Source of the DNA: Chryseobacterium sp. ISL-80
Lineage (GTDB): Bacteria > Bacillota > Bacilli > Bacillales > Cytobacillaceae
DNA: 64,000 nucleotides
NCBI GenBank assembly: GCA_018613055.1
Contig: JAGGQZ010000003.1
Coordinates: 372,001 to 436,000 of the forward strand
Direction of reading: 5' to 3'
Below, piece by piece: positions 39,014 through 48,476 of this stretch. The position numbers and the translations under genes are program-made. The notes beneath the pieces are model-generated. The model saw only the letters and a program-made list of their open reading frames with translations, did no database searches and was not told the origin of the DNA. Within the stretch, counting starts at the first letter, position 1; every line of letters starts with the position of its first letter.

Positions 39014-39067
39014 TGAATGAATCGTCATTCATATTTTTATAATAGTATTCACTCACATTTCTGTCAA
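39014..39067 (-). promoter_or_regulatory. fadR promoter with perfect FadR operator
   Basis: TTGACA (39067-39062), 17 bases, TATTAT (39044-39039) on the minus strand. The palindrome TGAATGA-ATCG-TCATTCA at 39014-39031 covers the expected transcription start. It gives fadR-fadB-etfB-etfA a promoter separate from lcfA. Confidence 0.9.
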
Positions 39068-39100
39068 GGAAATGTGTTTCATTTGGACAAGCTTTCTTTG

Positions 39101-39133
39101 CCAAAAAGAAAGAGCCGAGTAAGCCGGCTTTTG
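39101..39133 (-). terminator. Terminator after lcfA
   Basis: Stem AAAAGCCGG/CCGGCTT-type hairpin (AGCCGGC..CGGCT) followed by TTTCTTTTT on the minus strand. Confidence 0.78.
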
Positions 39134-39137
39134 AAAG

Positions 39138-40844
39138 TTAAGCTCGCTTCTGCTGATCTTCTAAAGTTTTTGCTTTTTCTTCGTCTACAAGTGCTCTTCT
39201 GAGAATCTTGCCGACTGCTGTTTTCGGCAATTCTTTTCTGAATTCATAAAGTCTTGGGACCTTATAGGCTGCCAAATGCTTGCGTGAATACTCGTTAAGT
39301 TCTTCCTCGGTCGCTTCTGCGCCTTCTTTCAGCACAATATAGACTTTAACCGTTTCTCCTCTATAAGGATCTGGTATTCCTGCCGCCACTACCTCCTGGA
39401 CCGCAGGATGCTCGTAGAGGACTTCCTCGATTTCACGCGGATAGATATTGAATCCTCCGGCAATGATCATGTCCTTCTTCCGGTCGACGATATAAAAATA
39501 CCCTTCCTCATCCATATAGCCAAGGTCGCCAGTCAGAAGCCAGCCATCCTTTAGGACCTGCTCCGTTTCTTCTGGCCTGTTCCAGTAACCCTTCATTACC
39601 TGCGGACCTTTCACGGCTAATTCGCCGATTTCACCAGGCGGCAGCGGCTCACCACTCTCCATTGAGAAAATAGCGGCATCTGTATCCGGCCACGGGACGC
39701 CTATGCTTCCTTTCACACGCTTTTTATCCCATAGGAAGTTAGCATGGGTAACCGGTGACGATTCAGTCAGCCCGTATCCTTCTACAAGCTTCCCGCCAGT
39801 TACTTCCTCGAATCTTTCCTGGACCTCCACTGGCAGCGGAGCAGAGCCGCTGATACAGGAATCAATCGAAGACAGATCATATTTCTTAATATCAGGATGA
39901 TTCAGCAAGCCAATGTAAATGGTTGGAGCACCAGGAAAAAGTGTCGGCTTTTGTTTTTGAATCGTCTTTAACGTCGTTTCGGCTTCGAATTTCGGCAGTA
40001 GCACCATTTTTTGTCCCTGCATGACAGACAGAATCAACACAGCTGTCATTCCATACACATGGAAAAACGGAAGGATCCCAAGGACGGTTTCTTCACCCTC
40101 TTTGCATTTATACAGCCAGGCATTGCTCATTGCCGCATTTGCTATCAGGTTTTTATGAGTCAGCATGACCCCTTTCGGAAACCCGGTTGTTCCCCCTGTA
40201 TATTGCAATAAAGCCAAGTCTTCTTCAAAGTCAAGATCGTATTCCTTGATCTTGCCCGCAGGCTTTTTCATAATCTCGGTAAAAAGATGATTCTGCCCTT
40301 CATGCTTCACGTTCACGATGAGGCCATACTGTTTTTTCTGGATGTAAGGATAGACAAGATTCTTCGGGAATGGCAGATAATCTTTGATAGCGGTTACAAT
40401 TACATTTTCTAAATCCGTATTGGCAATGACCTTTGACACCCTCGGGAATAAAATATCCAGGGTGATGATTGCCTTGGCACCGGAATCCTTCATCTGGTAC
40501 TCCAGCTCTCGTTCCATATACAGCGGATTGGTTTGGACCACGATTCCGCCGGCCATCAGGATAGCATAGTAACTGATGATTGACTGAGGGGTATTAGGGA
40601 GCATGATCGCGACTCTGTCCCCTTTTTCAATTCCCAAGTCTTGTAAATAGGCAGCCAGTTTTTTCGCATAGTTGTAGACTTGCTTATACGTCAGTTCCTT
40701 GCCCATGAAATGGATGGCAACCTTCTCAGGATATTTCTCAGCAGTTTGCTTGAGGTAATCCTGGACAGTTGCTTCTTGGAGATCCAAATGAGCAGGGATT
40801 TCCGGGGGGTATTGCGACAGCCATGGCTTTTCTACTTCCATCAT
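39138..40844 (-). CDS. lcfA: Long-chain-fatty-acid--CoA ligase LcfA
   Basis: Adenylate-forming enzyme that activates fatty acids for beta-oxidation. The 568-residue protein has the P-loop-like LLQYTGGTTGFPKGVMLTH near residue 215, GYGLTESSPVTH, the TGDLGYMDEEGYFYIVDRKKDMI hinge region and the C-terminal catalytic Lys in PKTAVGKILRR. The start is ATG behind AAGGAGG (two ATGs in tandem). No FadR operator is visible at its own promoter, unlike fadR downstream. Confidence 0.94.
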   Translation of the reverse strand: MMEVEKPWLSQYPPEIPAHLDLQEATVQDYLKQTAEKYPEKVAIHFMGKELTYKQVYNYAKKLAAYLQDLGIEKGDRVAIMLPNTPQSIISYYAILMAGGIVVQTNPLYMERELEYQMKDSGAKAIITLDILFPRVSKVIANTDLENVIVTAIKDYLPFPKNLVYPYIQKKQYGLIVNVKHEGQNHLFTEIMKKPAGKIKEYDLDFEEDLALLQYTGGTTGFPKGVMLTHKNLIANAAMSNAWLYKCKEGEETVLGILPFFHVYGMTAVLILSVMQGQKMVLLPKFEAETTLKTIQKQKPTLFPGAPTIYIGLLNHPDIKKYDLSSIDSCISGSAPLPVEVQERFEEVTGGKLVEGYGLTESSPVTHANFLWDKKRVKGSIGVPWPDTDAAIFSMESGEPLPPGEIGELAVKGPQVMKGYWNRPEETEQVLKDGWLLTGDLGYMDEEGYFYIVDRKKDMIIAGGFNIYPREIEEVLYEHPAVQEVVAAGIPDPYRGETVKVYIVLKEGAEATEEELNEYSRKHLAAYKVPRLYEFRKELPKTAVGKILRRALVDEEKAKTLEDQQKRA

Positions 40845-40885
40845 GACGCCTCCTTATTTAAAATTTTTTGAAAATTCTATCTCTC

Positions 40886-40914
40886 ATTATAATATAATGG
40901 TCTTTTTATGACAA
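40886..40914 (-). promoter_or_regulatory. Sigma-A promoter of lcfA
   Basis: TTGTCA, 17 bases, TATAAT on the minus strand, ending 42 bases before the lcfA start. Confidence 0.82.
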
Positions 40915-40986
40915 TTAGAATAGTTTTTTGTAGGATAATAGGGACAAACACCCAGATAATAATCTACTATTCAAGATTATTCCCAC

Positions 40987-41015
40987 TAAAAAAACCGCCA
41001 GGATAGGCGGTTTTC
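40987..41015 (-). terminator. Terminator after the small membrane protein gene
   Basis: Stem AAAACCGCC/GGCGGTTTT with TATCCT loop and TTTTTTT on the minus strand. Confidence 0.92.
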
Positions 41016-41022
41016 AACAATT

Positions 41023-41106
41023 TTACGCAAAAAACATCATATAGATCATGCCGACCAGCAGAAAGACTCCGCATAGGATCAGCAAGATTTTTGCCAGTTT
41101 TTCCAT
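41023..41106 (-). CDS. Very small membrane protein (27 residues)
   Basis: A 27-codon frame reading MEKLAKILLILCGVFLLVGM, then IYMMFFA, with CAGGAGG 9 bases upstream of its ATG. It has one hydrophobic helix with positive residues at the N-terminal side. It starts 18 bases after the DUF350 gene stop and is followed by a strong terminator, so it looks like the last gene of that unit. No named family comes to mind. The ribosome binding site and position support translation. Confidence 0.72.
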   Translation of the reverse strand: MEKLAKILLILCGVFLLVGMIYMMFFA

Positions 41107-41124
41107 CTATTGAGATCCTCCTGT

Positions 41125-41529
41125 TTAAATTCCCGCCCCGATGATATACGACAGGCCGACAGAGATAACCATTGAAATCAGTCCAACTGCACGGTTGTCC
41201 TTTTCTATTTCTTTATCGATATTGAATTTCGGTGTCAGGAATTCAAAAATAAAGTATCCAATCAAAAGCAGCACGAAGCCGAAAACTCCCCAGCTGATCA
41301 TAGTGAGAAGTGAATCATGCTGGTTGATGGAATGGCGGAATATATTCGCTACACCGAAAATTTTCCCTCCGGTGGCCATCGCGACTGAAATATTCCCTTT
41401 TTTGATTTCATCCCAGTTCCGGTATTTAGTGACCAATTCAAAGACAGCCAGGAATACAACCATGCAGAGAATTGCCACACTGTAATAACCTGCTGTCACA
41501 ACATATTCATTTTCCCAGAAATGCTCCAT
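41125..41529 (-). CDS. yshE: DUF350 membrane protein (YshE-like)
   Basis: 134-residue integral membrane protein with four predicted helices (two pairs), the DUF350 architecture. The second half includes ISWGVFGFVLLLIGYFIFEFLTPKFNIDKEIEKDNRAVGLI, where the KFNID..DN-AVG phrase is shared by the family. Function is not established. The ATG at 41529 has GGGAG 7 bases upstream. It lies downstream of mutS2, as in B. subtilis. Confidence 0.85.
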   Translation of the reverse strand: MEHFWENEYVVTAGYYSVAILCMVVFLAVFELVTKYRNWDEIKKGNISVAMATGGKIFGVANIFRHSINQHDSLLTMISWGVFGFVLLLIGYFIFEFLTPKFNIDKEIEKDNRAVGLISMVISVGLSYIIGAGI

Positions 41530-41610
41530 GTCCAATCTCCCTGAATATATTTTACCCCTAAGCCTATTATAATGGTTTCTGGAGTGTATTAGTATTTTTT
41601 TATCGAGTCA

Positions 41611-43965
41611 CTATTTGAATTCTACTACCGTTACACCTGTTCCGCCTTCTCCGGCGTCTCCGAAGCGGATTTTCTTGACGGAGCGGTGGTTGCGCAGATA
41701 TTCCTGGACACCCTGTCTTAATGCTCCTGTTCCTTTTCCGTGGATGATGTTGACGCGCGGGTAGCCGGCAAGCAAGGCATCATCGATATATTTCTCGACC
41801 CTCATAAGCGCATCTTCATAGCGCTCTCCTCTTAGGTCAAGCTCAAGGCCTACATGGAAGTCCTTCCCTTTCACGGTGGCGATTGGTCTGGTTTCCACTG
41901 GCTTAGGCGTATTGATATATTCCATATCGGACTCTTTCACTTTCATTTTAAGAATGCCAATCTGGACTTGCCATTCCTTATTATTCACGCGGTCCACCAG
42001 GTGCCCTTTTTGGCCAAAGGTCAGAACATTGACCTCATCCCCTGGCTTGAATTCATGCCGCGCAGGCTTCGCCTTGCCGGCATTCTTCACCTGGTTGAGT
42101 TCCGGTGTTGCCTCACTTAGGCGCCTTTTGGCATCAATCAATTCATGCTCCTTGATTTCAGCACCTTTTTCCAGTCGCAGCTTCCTGAGCTCACGGATGA
42201 CTTCTTCTGCTTCATCCTTCGCTTTTTCCACGATGGATGCTGCTTTTACTTTTGCCTTTTCGGAAAGTTCATCTTTTTTCTGATAATATTCAGCCATCTG
42301 TTTTTGCATGTCTCTATGAAGGTTTTCGGCATCCTTCAGGAGCTGATGCGCCTCATCCCTGTCCCTTTCCGCCTGCTTGCGGCTTGATTCAAGGGAAGCA
42401 ATCATATTTTCAACCTCATTGCTGTCAGCGCTGATATAGGACCTGGCTGTTTCGATGACAGAATCCTTCAATCCTAGTCTCTTTGAGATCTCAAAAGCAT
42501 TGCTTCGTCCTGGTACACCAATCAGGAGTTTATAAGTCGGACTCAGTGTTTCAACATCGAACTCGACGCTTGCATTGATGACACCCTCGCGATTATAGCC
42601 ATATGCCTTAAGCTCCGGATAATGTGTCGTCGCAATGACTCTTGCTCCGCGCTTGTATACTTCATCGAGGATGGAAATTGCCAACGCCGCACCTTCCTGA
42701 GGATCAGTCCCGGCACCAAGTTCATCAAATAGAACAAGGCTGTTATAATCCACCTTATTTAAGATTTCCACGATATTGACCATATGGGACGAAAAGGTAC
42801 TTAAGCTTTGCTCAATTGATTGTTCATCCCCGATATCCGCGTATACTGAACCAAATACAGCGACTTCCGACCCATCAAGCGCCGGGATTTGCAATCCGGC
42901 CTGGGCCATCAGTGTGCAAAGGCCGACTGTCTTCAATGTAACAGTTTTACCCCCGGTATTCGGTCCGGTTATGACAATCGTCGTATAATCACTTCCCAAA
43001 GTAACGCTGTTCGGGACAACTTCGTCCATTAAAATCAATGGATGCCTTGCCTGAAAAAGATTGATTCGGCCTTCGTCATTGACGATCGGCTTCGAACCCT
43101 TGATCTTGCTTCCATATCGGGCCTTCGCAAACATGAAATCAAGCTCGGCCATGATGCCCACGATCTCCAAGAGCTCATCATGGTAATCGGCGGTCAGTGC
43201 CGACAGTTCAGCCAAAATCCGTTCGATTTCCTGCTGTTCTTTCACCCGGATGTTCTGCAGCTCATTATTCAGCTGGACAACCGATTGCGGCTCGATGAAC
43301 AGCGTCTGGCCGGAAGAGCTCTGATCATGTATGATCCCGCCGTAATGGGAACGGTATTCCTGCTTGACCGGAATGACGAAACGATCATTCCTGATGGTGA
43401 TGATGGCATCAGAAAGCATTTTCGATGCATTGGATGAGCGGATCATGCTCTCCAGCTTCTCCCGCACCCTTGCTTCTCTTGTCCGCATTTGCTGGCGAAG
43501 CGACCTGAGCGCTTCACTCGCGCCATCCAGAACTTCGCCGCCTTCATCAATCGCATTCCTGATCGACTCCTCCAGGTTTGCCAGTACAATGATGCCTTCG
43601 GTGTAGCTCAGCAAAATCGGCACTTCGGTCACTTCCTGTAGATCTTCGACGAAACGCTTCATCTGTCTGCTGGCATGCACCGTGCTTGCCACTTGTACCA
43701 GTTCATGGGGACTTAGCATCCCGCCAATCTGGGCTCTTTTCACATGTGGCCTGATGTCGTGGATACCGCCTAACGGTACATTCCCTTTTAGCCTTAGAAC
43801 CTTTGCTGCTTCATCCGTTTCTTCCTGCAAGCGTGAAACTTCGGCAAAATCGATTGAAGGCAACAATGCCACTGCCTTATCCCGTCCCAATGAGGATGAT
43901 GTATGTTCTACCAGCTGGCTCCTGATTTTATCAAATTCCAATGTTTTCAAAACTCGTTGCTGCAC
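41611..43965 (-). CDS. mutS2: Endonuclease/ATPase MutS2
   Basis: 784-residue MutS2 protein. It has the MutS core and clamp helices, the ATPase with Walker [17 protein letters not shown] near residue 330, [16 protein letters not shown] and [12 protein letters not shown] coiled-coil region (about 515-630) follows, and a C-terminal Smr nuclease domain with [20 protein letters not shown] and [13 protein letters not shown]. In Bacillus, MutS2 is linked to ribosome collision rescue and recombination control rather than mismatch repair. Start is GTG behind AAGGAGG. The dispersed repeat copy B lies just upstream. Confidence 0.96.
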   Translation of the reverse strand: MQQRVLKTLEFDKIRSQLVEHTSSSLGRDKAVALLPSIDFAEVSRLQEETDEAAKVLRLKGNVPLGGIHDIRPHVKRAQIGGMLSPHELVQVASTVHASRQMKRFVEDLQEVTEVPILLSYTEGIIVLANLEESIRNAIDEGGEVLDGASEALRSLRQQMRTREARVREKLESMIRSSNASKMLSDAIITIRNDRFVIPVKQEYRSHYGGIIHDQSSSGQTLFIEPQSVVQLNNELQNIRVKEQQEIERILAELSALTADYHDELLEIVGIMAELDFMFAKARYGSKIKGSKPIVNDEGRINLFQARHPLILMDEVVPNSVTLGSDYTTIVITGPNTGGKTVTLKTVGLCTLMAQAGLQIPALDGSEVAVFGSVYADIGDEQSIEQSLSTFSSHMVNIVEILNKVDYNSLVLFDELGAGTDPQEGAALAISILDEVYKRGARVIATTHYPELKAYGYNREGVINASVEFDVETLSPTYKLLIGVPGRSNAFEISKRLGLKDSVIETARSYISADSNEVENMIASLESSRKQAERDRDEAHQLLKDAENLHRDMQKQMAEYYQKKDELSEKAKVKAASIVEKAKDEAEEVIRELRKLRLEKGAEIKEHELIDAKRRLSEATPELNQVKNAGKAKPARHEFKPGDEVNVLTFGQKGHLVDRVNNKEWQVQIGILKMKVKESDMEYINTPKPVETRPIATVKGKDFHVGLELDLRGERYEDALMRVEKYIDDALLAGYPRVNIIHGKGTGALRQGVQEYLRNHRSVKKIRFGDAGEGGTGVTVVEFK

Positions 43966-44002
43966 AAAAATTTCCTCCTTCTTCCTAAGCGAAGGTTATT
44001 AG

Positions 44003-44352
44003 AAAAGCGTAAGCGCTTTGGTCAGCCCCGACAAGCGCTGCCCGCCCAAAAACGCCACGTCCTCCCAAAAGCTACCGCTTTCGGTCGTGCGATGCTTTGC
44101 TTCGAAGCTTTCCTTATCCTGTGGCTGGCGGGTCTAGCACATCGTGTGCCACGGAGGGCCGAGCAGTGAAGTCGATCTTTGACTTCATTGACAGGACCGA
44201 AATCGAAAAGTGTAGCCGACTGCCCAGAAACGCAGAAACTGGAGACTCCGACAAAGAAGCGCTTTTTGCTTCTGCCGGCGGAGTTGAAGTTTCGGAGTTT
44301 CTAGGAGGCGACACTAGACAAACGTCTCCAGAGGCTAAGCGCTGGAGCTAGA
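44003..44352 (-). repeat. Dispersed repeat, copy B (expanded, inverted relative to A and C)
   Basis: Read on the minus strand it begins AGTGTCTAGCTCCAGCGC near 44352, contains GTCAATGAAGTCAAAGA and CGACTTCAC in the middle and ends CAGCGCTTGTCGGGGCTGAC then GCGCTTACGCTTTTC near 44003. The skeleton matches copies at 17874 and 59482, but extra segments make it about 350 bases. It fills the polX-mutS2 gap. A 66-codon frame across it has no ribosome binding site. Confidence 0.82.
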
Positions 44353-44377
44353 CACTTCTACAAAGAACTGAGAGTCC

Positions 44378-46099
44378 TTATTGATCCCTGCCGTGCAGGA
44401 AATCAAGTAAACCCTTCAATTCCAAAGCATTCAGTACGGATGATTCCTTGATCCAGCCCTTTCTGGCGGCCGTTACGCCGATCTCCATATGTTCCAGCGT
44501 GTCCACTTTATGCGCGTCCGTATTGATGACGATTTTAACGCCTTCATCCTGCGCTTTTCTTAAGTATTCCGCTGCCAGATCAAGCCTGTTAGGATTGGCG
44601 TTCAGTTCAAGCGCCGTATTTGTTTCCTTCGCGAGCTTGATCAGCATATCGATATCAACAGAATATCCTTCTCTGCGGCCAATCAGCCGGCCAGTTGGAT
44701 GGGCGATGATATCTACATGCGCATTCTCTAAAGCCGTCTTCAGCCGGTTCATGATTTTTTCTACCGGCTGTGAAAAAGAGGAATGGATCGATGCGATGAC
44801 TAAATCAAGCTCAGCAAGCAATTCATCCTCGAAATCCAGTGTTCCATCCGGTAAAATATCCATTTCAATTCCGGTCAAAATCGCGAAGTCATTGAATTTC
44901 TTATTCAGTTCTTTCACTTCTTCTATTTGCTTCCTTAAGCGTTCGGGTGTCAAACCGTTCGCTACCTTCAGGTACTGGGAGTGATCGGTGATAGCCATGT
45001 ATTTATAGCCTCTAGCGATACATTCCTTCGCCATTTCTTCAATTGAATGGCCGCCATCGCTCCATGTTGAGTGCATATGAAGATCCCCTTTGATGGCATC
45101 AAGCGCAATGAGTTCCAAATCTTTTTTGTATAACTCTACTTCCGAGCCATCCTCCCGCAATTCTGGCGGAATGAAAGGAAGGCCAAAATATTGATAAAAT
45201 TCCTCTTCTGACTTGAATGTGGTGACTTCACCCGTTTCTACGTTCTCCACACCATATTCGCTGATTTTTTCTCCTTTTTCCTTCGCCAGCTGCCTCATTC
45301 TCACATTGTGGTCCTTGGACCCAGTAAAATGGTGAAGGGCGGTCGCGAATTCCACAGGATCAACAAGACGGAAATCCACATTCACATCATAATCAAGCCC
45401 AAGAGTGACAGAAACCTTCGTTTCGCCAGCAGCGATGATTTCTTTGATTTTCGGAAGCTTGACCAGCTCGTCCTTAACAGCAGAAGGATCGGTGGAAGCG
45501 ATGATGAAATCAAGGTCCTTGATTGTCTCCCTCATCCTTCGCAAGCTGCCCGCTCTAGAAAATCGTTCGATATCTTTTATCTTTTGAAGATACGACTCAA
45601 TTAATTCGGCAACCGGAAGCATATAGGCGAGCGGCAGCCTCTCTGGTCTTGTTCCAAAGTTTTCAACCCCAGCAAGAATCTTTTCTTCTGATTTTTTACC
45701 GAAACCTGCGAGGTCACGGATTTTCCCTGCCTTCGCAGCTTCCTCAAGGTCATGGATACTCTCCACACCCAGCTCTTTATACAGCTTGGCAATCTTTTTG
45801 CCGCCCATTCCAGGCAATTGCAGCAGCGGAATGAGGCCGCTCGGTACCTCTTCCTGCAATTCCTTCAGCTCGGTCGACTGACCTGTTTCCATGAACTCTT
45901 GGATGACTCCTGCAGTGCCTTTGCCAATTCCTTTGAGTTCAGTCAGATCGCCCATTTCCGACATGCTGCGTTCATCACCCTCAAGAGCAGCTGCAGCTTT
46001 CCGGAATGCGGAAACTTTAAATGGATTTTCTCCTTTTAATTCCATATATATAGCAATTGTTTCAAGCAATTGCACGATATCCTTTTTATTAACAGACAT
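44378..46099 (-). CDS. polX: DNA polymerase/3'-5' exonuclease PolX
   Basis: 573-residue family X polymerase with a C-terminal PHP nuclease. The N-terminal helix-hairpin-helix domain has LTELKGIGKGTAGVIQEF, then LQLPGMGGKKIAKLYKELG. The palm has GSLRRMRETIKDLDFII with its metal Asp pair, and the PHP domain has GDLHMHSTWSDGGHSIEEMA, AITDHSQYL and NTDAHKVD. It acts in base-excision repair in Bacillus. The ATG at 46099 has GGTGGAG 5 bases upstream; a frame to 46237 adds 46 unsupported residues. Confidence 0.95.
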   Translation of the reverse strand: MSVNKKDIVQLLETIAIYMELKGENPFKVSAFRKAAAALEGDERSMSEMGDLTELKGIGKGTAGVIQEFMETGQSTELKELQEEVPSGLIPLLQLPGMGGKKIAKLYKELGVESIHDLEEAAKAGKIRDLAGFGKKSEEKILAGVENFGTRPERLPLAYMLPVAELIESYLQKIKDIERFSRAGSLRRMRETIKDLDFIIASTDPSAVKDELVKLPKIKEIIAAGETKVSVTLGLDYDVNVDFRLVDPVEFATALHHFTGSKDHNVRMRQLAKEKGEKISEYGVENVETGEVTTFKSEEEFYQYFGLPFIPPELREDGSEVELYKKDLELIALDAIKGDLHMHSTWSDGGHSIEEMAKECIARGYKYMAITDHSQYLKVANGLTPERLRKQIEEVKELNKKFNDFAILTGIEMDILPDGTLDFEDELLAELDLVIASIHSSFSQPVEKIMNRLKTALENAHVDIIAHPTGRLIGRREGYSVDIDMLIKLAKETNTALELNANPNRLDLAAEYLRKAQDEGVKIVINTDAHKVDTLEHMEIGVTAARKGWIKESSVLNALELKGLLDFLHGRDQ

Positions 46100-46218
46100 G
46101 ATCTCCACCCGCCTTCTCAATTTCTCGACCGGTTTTATACTCCGGACTTGGTCATTGTCTTCTATTTTATAGAAAACATGCCCCACTGTGAAATTAAATG
46201 AAAATTTTTCGGCCCGAT

Positions 46219-46247
46219 AAAAAAAACTTCTCCGCAATAGAGAAGTT
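46219..46247 (-). terminator. Terminator after yshB, overlapping its stop
   Basis: Stem AACTTCTC/GAGAAGTT with a TATTGCG loop, then TTTTTTT on the minus strand. The upstream arm includes the yshB stop codon. Confidence 0.82.
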
Positions 46248-46788
46248 ATGCAGCCATGTATTCAATCCAGAGTTGTTTGATTTGCTGAGAGAATACCGGG
46301 GTATTTTTTATGATGTTTTCGGCTAGAATTGAATCGTTCAATGGTCCCTGGATCGCCTGGATTGGCAGCAGGGCCGCAATGTAAAGAACGATGAACAGCA
46401 GCAGGTAAACTTCGATAAAACCAAGAAATCCTCCTGCCCAGACATTCAACTGCTTCAAGATTGGCAGATGTGCCACAAAATCGAGCATGGATCCGATAAT
46501 CTGGAGCAGGATTTTCACTGCGAAAAAGATGGCCGCAAACGCGATAGCCCGATAATAGGCATCTTCTAAATTGGCATTCTCAAAAATGAGATTCAACGTA
46601 GTATTGCTGCCGAGGTTTGGATATGGAATCCATAGAGTCAGCTTGGGAGCAAGCTGATCGTAATATAAGTACGCAACAATGAAAGCTGCGATAAAACCGG
46701 CCAAATGGATGGTTTGCAGGATGAACCCCCTCTTCAGTCCTACAATGAAGCCTATGACCAATATAGCCAAAACAGCAAGATCCAGCAT
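46246..46788 (-). CDS. yshB: CvpA-family membrane protein (YshB-like)
   Basis: 180-residue protein with four hydrophobic helices and the CvpA opening MLDLAVLAILVIGFIVGLKRGF. The colicin V production family is defined by E. coli CvpA; in Bacillus its role is unclear. The gene lies 7 bases after zapA and upstream of polX, the conserved Bacillus order. Its ATG has only a moderate site (AAAGGA at 11 bases). Confidence 0.88.
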   Translation of the reverse strand: MLDLAVLAILVIGFIVGLKRGFILQTIHLAGFIAAFIVAYLYYDQLAPKLTLWIPYPNLGSNTTLNLIFENANLEDAYYRAIAFAAIFFAVKILLQIIGSMLDFVAHLPILKQLNVWAGGFLGFIEVYLLLFIVLYIAALLPIQAIQGPLNDSILAENIIKNTPVFSQQIKQLWIEYMAA

Positions 46789-46795
46789 GAATTAT

Positions 46796-47059
46796 TCAGT
46801 CCTTTAACCTTTTAATTTCCGCTTCGAGCGATTCAACACGATCTTTCATTTTTATGTAATCATTAACAGCATTCACAGCCGTCAACACAGCTAATTTACT
46901 AGTATCAAGTGAAGGATTCGCTGAACCGATTTCCCGCATTTTATCATCTACCATCGAGGCAATGAGCCGGATATGGCTGGTGCTTTCTATGCCGACTATT
47001 GTATACTGCTGTCCATATATATCGACAGTCGACCGATTTTTTTTTGTGTCTGACAACAT
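46796..47059 (-). CDS. zapA: Cell division protein ZapA
   Basis: 87-residue FtsZ-ring stabiliser. The N-terminal globular part reads [17 protein letters not shown] and VDDKMREI, followed by a helix ending in a coiled coil ([12 protein letters not shown]). Length and pattern fit the Bacillus protein. The ATG follows ATGGGGG by 6 bases. It is divergent from rnhC and first in the zapA-yshB unit. Confidence 0.93.
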   Translation of the reverse strand: MLSDTKKNRSTVDIYGQQYTIVGIESTSHIRLIASMVDDKMREIGSANPSLDTSKLAVLTAVNAVNDYIKMKDRVESLEAEIKRLKD

Positions 47060-47188
47060 TTATGCCCCCATTCATAAGAATCCTATTCTATACTATAACA
47101 TGAACGTAAAACGCTGGGAAGTAGTTGCCTGTCAGATTGATATGGTTTTTGGAAGAAAATGTCTAAATTTAATAAGGAGTGTAGAGCC

Positions 47189-48118
47189 ATGGGAAATAGT
47201 GTCCTTCAAAAAAAACCGGAAGAAATCAGAAAGATGAAAGAGTATTACAGCAAGTTCCTGATCGATAAACTTCCGCCCGGCAGTGTTTTTGCCGCAAAAA
47301 CACCTTCCTGTGCGATCACCGCCTATAAATCAGGGAAAGTTTTATTCCAGGGGAAAGACGGAGAAAGTGAAGCAGCAAAGTGGGGCACTGCAACGGCACC
47401 TGCAGCGAAAAAGAGTGCTGCGCCAGCACCGGGAGCCCATTTGCCGAAAAATATCGGAGAAATAGCGATCATCGGTTCAGATGAGGTGGGAACCGGGGAC
47501 TATTTCGGGCCGATCACCGTTGTCGCCGCCTATGTCAGAAGGCAGGATATACCCGTGCTAAAAGAGCTTGGAGTCCAGGATTCCAAGAATCTCAAGGACG
47601 ATAAGATCATCGAGATTGCCAGACAGCTAGTGACCTTTTTGCCTCATAGCCTGCTAACATTACATAATGAAAAATATAACCAGATGCAAATGAAGGGCAT
47701 GTCGCAAGGAAAGATGAAAGCCCTGCTGCACAATCAGGCCATCAGCCATGTTCTTGATAAAATCGCCCCAGAAAAACCCGAAGCGATCCTGATTGATGAA
47801 TTCGCTAAAGAACCTATATATTTTGCGCATTTGAAAGGCCAACGGAAAATCATCAGGGAAAATGTCTTGTTCAGCACAAAGGCAGAAGGAATCCATCTCG
47901 GAGTCGCAGCCGCTTCGATGATTGCCCGCTATGCATTTGTCCGCCACTTCGAAAACCTGAGCAAGCGCGCTGGATTCACCATTCCGAAAGGCGCCGGCGC
48001 AGCTGTTGATAAGGCAGCTGCCAGGCTGATTTTGGAAAAAGGTGTGGATGTACTGCCCGATTTCGTCAAACTCCATTTTGCGAATACTGAAAAAGCGAAG
48101 AAGATAGCGCGAGTGTAA
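47189..48118 (+). CDS. rnhC: Ribonuclease HIII
   Basis: Degrades RNA in RNA-DNA hybrids. The 309-residue protein has an N-terminal TBP-like substrate-binding domain (about 1-85), then the type 2 RNase H domain with the acidic motif IGSDEVGTGDYFGPITV near residue 93 (the DEVGTGD form distinguishes RNase HIII from HII), DSKNLKDDKI and later ILIDEF and STKAEGIHLGVAAASMIAR. The ATG at 47189 has AAGGAG 9 bases upstream. A stretch of Ala/Pro between the domains is probably a flexible linker. Confidence 0.95.
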   Translation: MGNSVLQKKPEEIRKMKEYYSKFLIDKLPPGSVFAAKTPSCAITAYKSGKVLFQGKDGESEAAKWGTATAPAAKKSAAPAPGAHLPKNIGEIAIIGSDEVGTGDYFGPITVVAAYVRRQDIPVLKELGVQDSKNLKDDKIIEIARQLVTFLPHSLLTLHNEKYNQMQMKGMSQGKMKALLHNQAISHVLDKIAPEKPEAILIDEFAKEPIYFAHLKGQRKIIRENVLFSTKAEGIHLGVAAASMIARYAFVRHFENLSKRAGFTIPKGAGAAVDKAAARLILEKGVDVLPDFVKLHFANTEKAKKIARV

Positions 48119-48137
48119 AATAAAAGCTGGAATTTTG

Positions 48138-48200
48138 CTCGGGTGTTGACCTGAAATTTGGAAAATCACTCGGGAGTTGACCTGAGAACTGGAAAAAACG
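48138..48200 (+). repeat. Two-copy direct repeat, 31-bp period, behind rnhC
   Basis: CTCGGGTGTTGACCTGA at 48138 and CTCGGGAGTTGACCTGA at 48169, each followed by a TTGG/CTGGAAAA phrase. It lies in the rnhC 3' flank before the hairpin. Confidence 0.7.
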
Positions 48201-48219
48201 AGCTGTTTTTTCCAGTTCT
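48186..48219 (+). terminator. Terminator-like hairpin after rnhC
   Basis: Perfect 14-base arms GAACTGGAAAAAAC/GTTTTTTCCAGTTC around GAGCT. The T-run is inside the stem rather than after it, so termination efficiency is uncertain. Confidence 0.6.
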
Positions 48220-48231
48220 CGAAATTATGGG

Positions 48232-48322
48232 TGTTTTTCGCGGAATCGAAGTCAGTTTTCGCGGAATCAGGCTCAAGTTTCGCGGGAATCTCTAGCTGGA
48301 TCGCGGAATCCCATTGCTAGTA
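48232..48322. repeat. Tandem array, 21-bp period, four copies
   Basis: TCGCGG recurs at 48238, 48259, 48280 and 48301, exactly 21 bases apart, in units like TTTCGCGGAATCAGGCTCAAG. It resembles the 21-bp array at 53510 in its TTTCG start and AGGCT phrase. The rest of the rnhC-pheT gap shows nothing beyond the pheT terminator. Confidence 0.82.
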
Positions 48323-48443
48323 GAGTACAAAAGCTATAATTTACTGTAACCACGTTGATTTTCCTCGTTGATTATCTATTAACCAAGAACTTCACCTGGT
48401 CTTTGGATCATATTTTCCCGATTCTCCCTCACAATCACATAAT

Positions 48444-48472
48444 AAAAAGGCAGCCCGCGGGCTGCCTTTTTA
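48444..48472 (-). terminator. Terminator after pheT
   Basis: Perfect palindrome AAAAAGGCAGCCCG/CGGGCTGCCTTTTT; it should work on both strands. Confidence 0.93.
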
Positions 48473-48476
48473 AATT

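Noticed and set aside
44114-44314. 66-codon open frame within dispersed repeat copy B
   Set aside because: Lies inside the repeat, no ribosome binding site, and the matching frame is not open in copies A and C.
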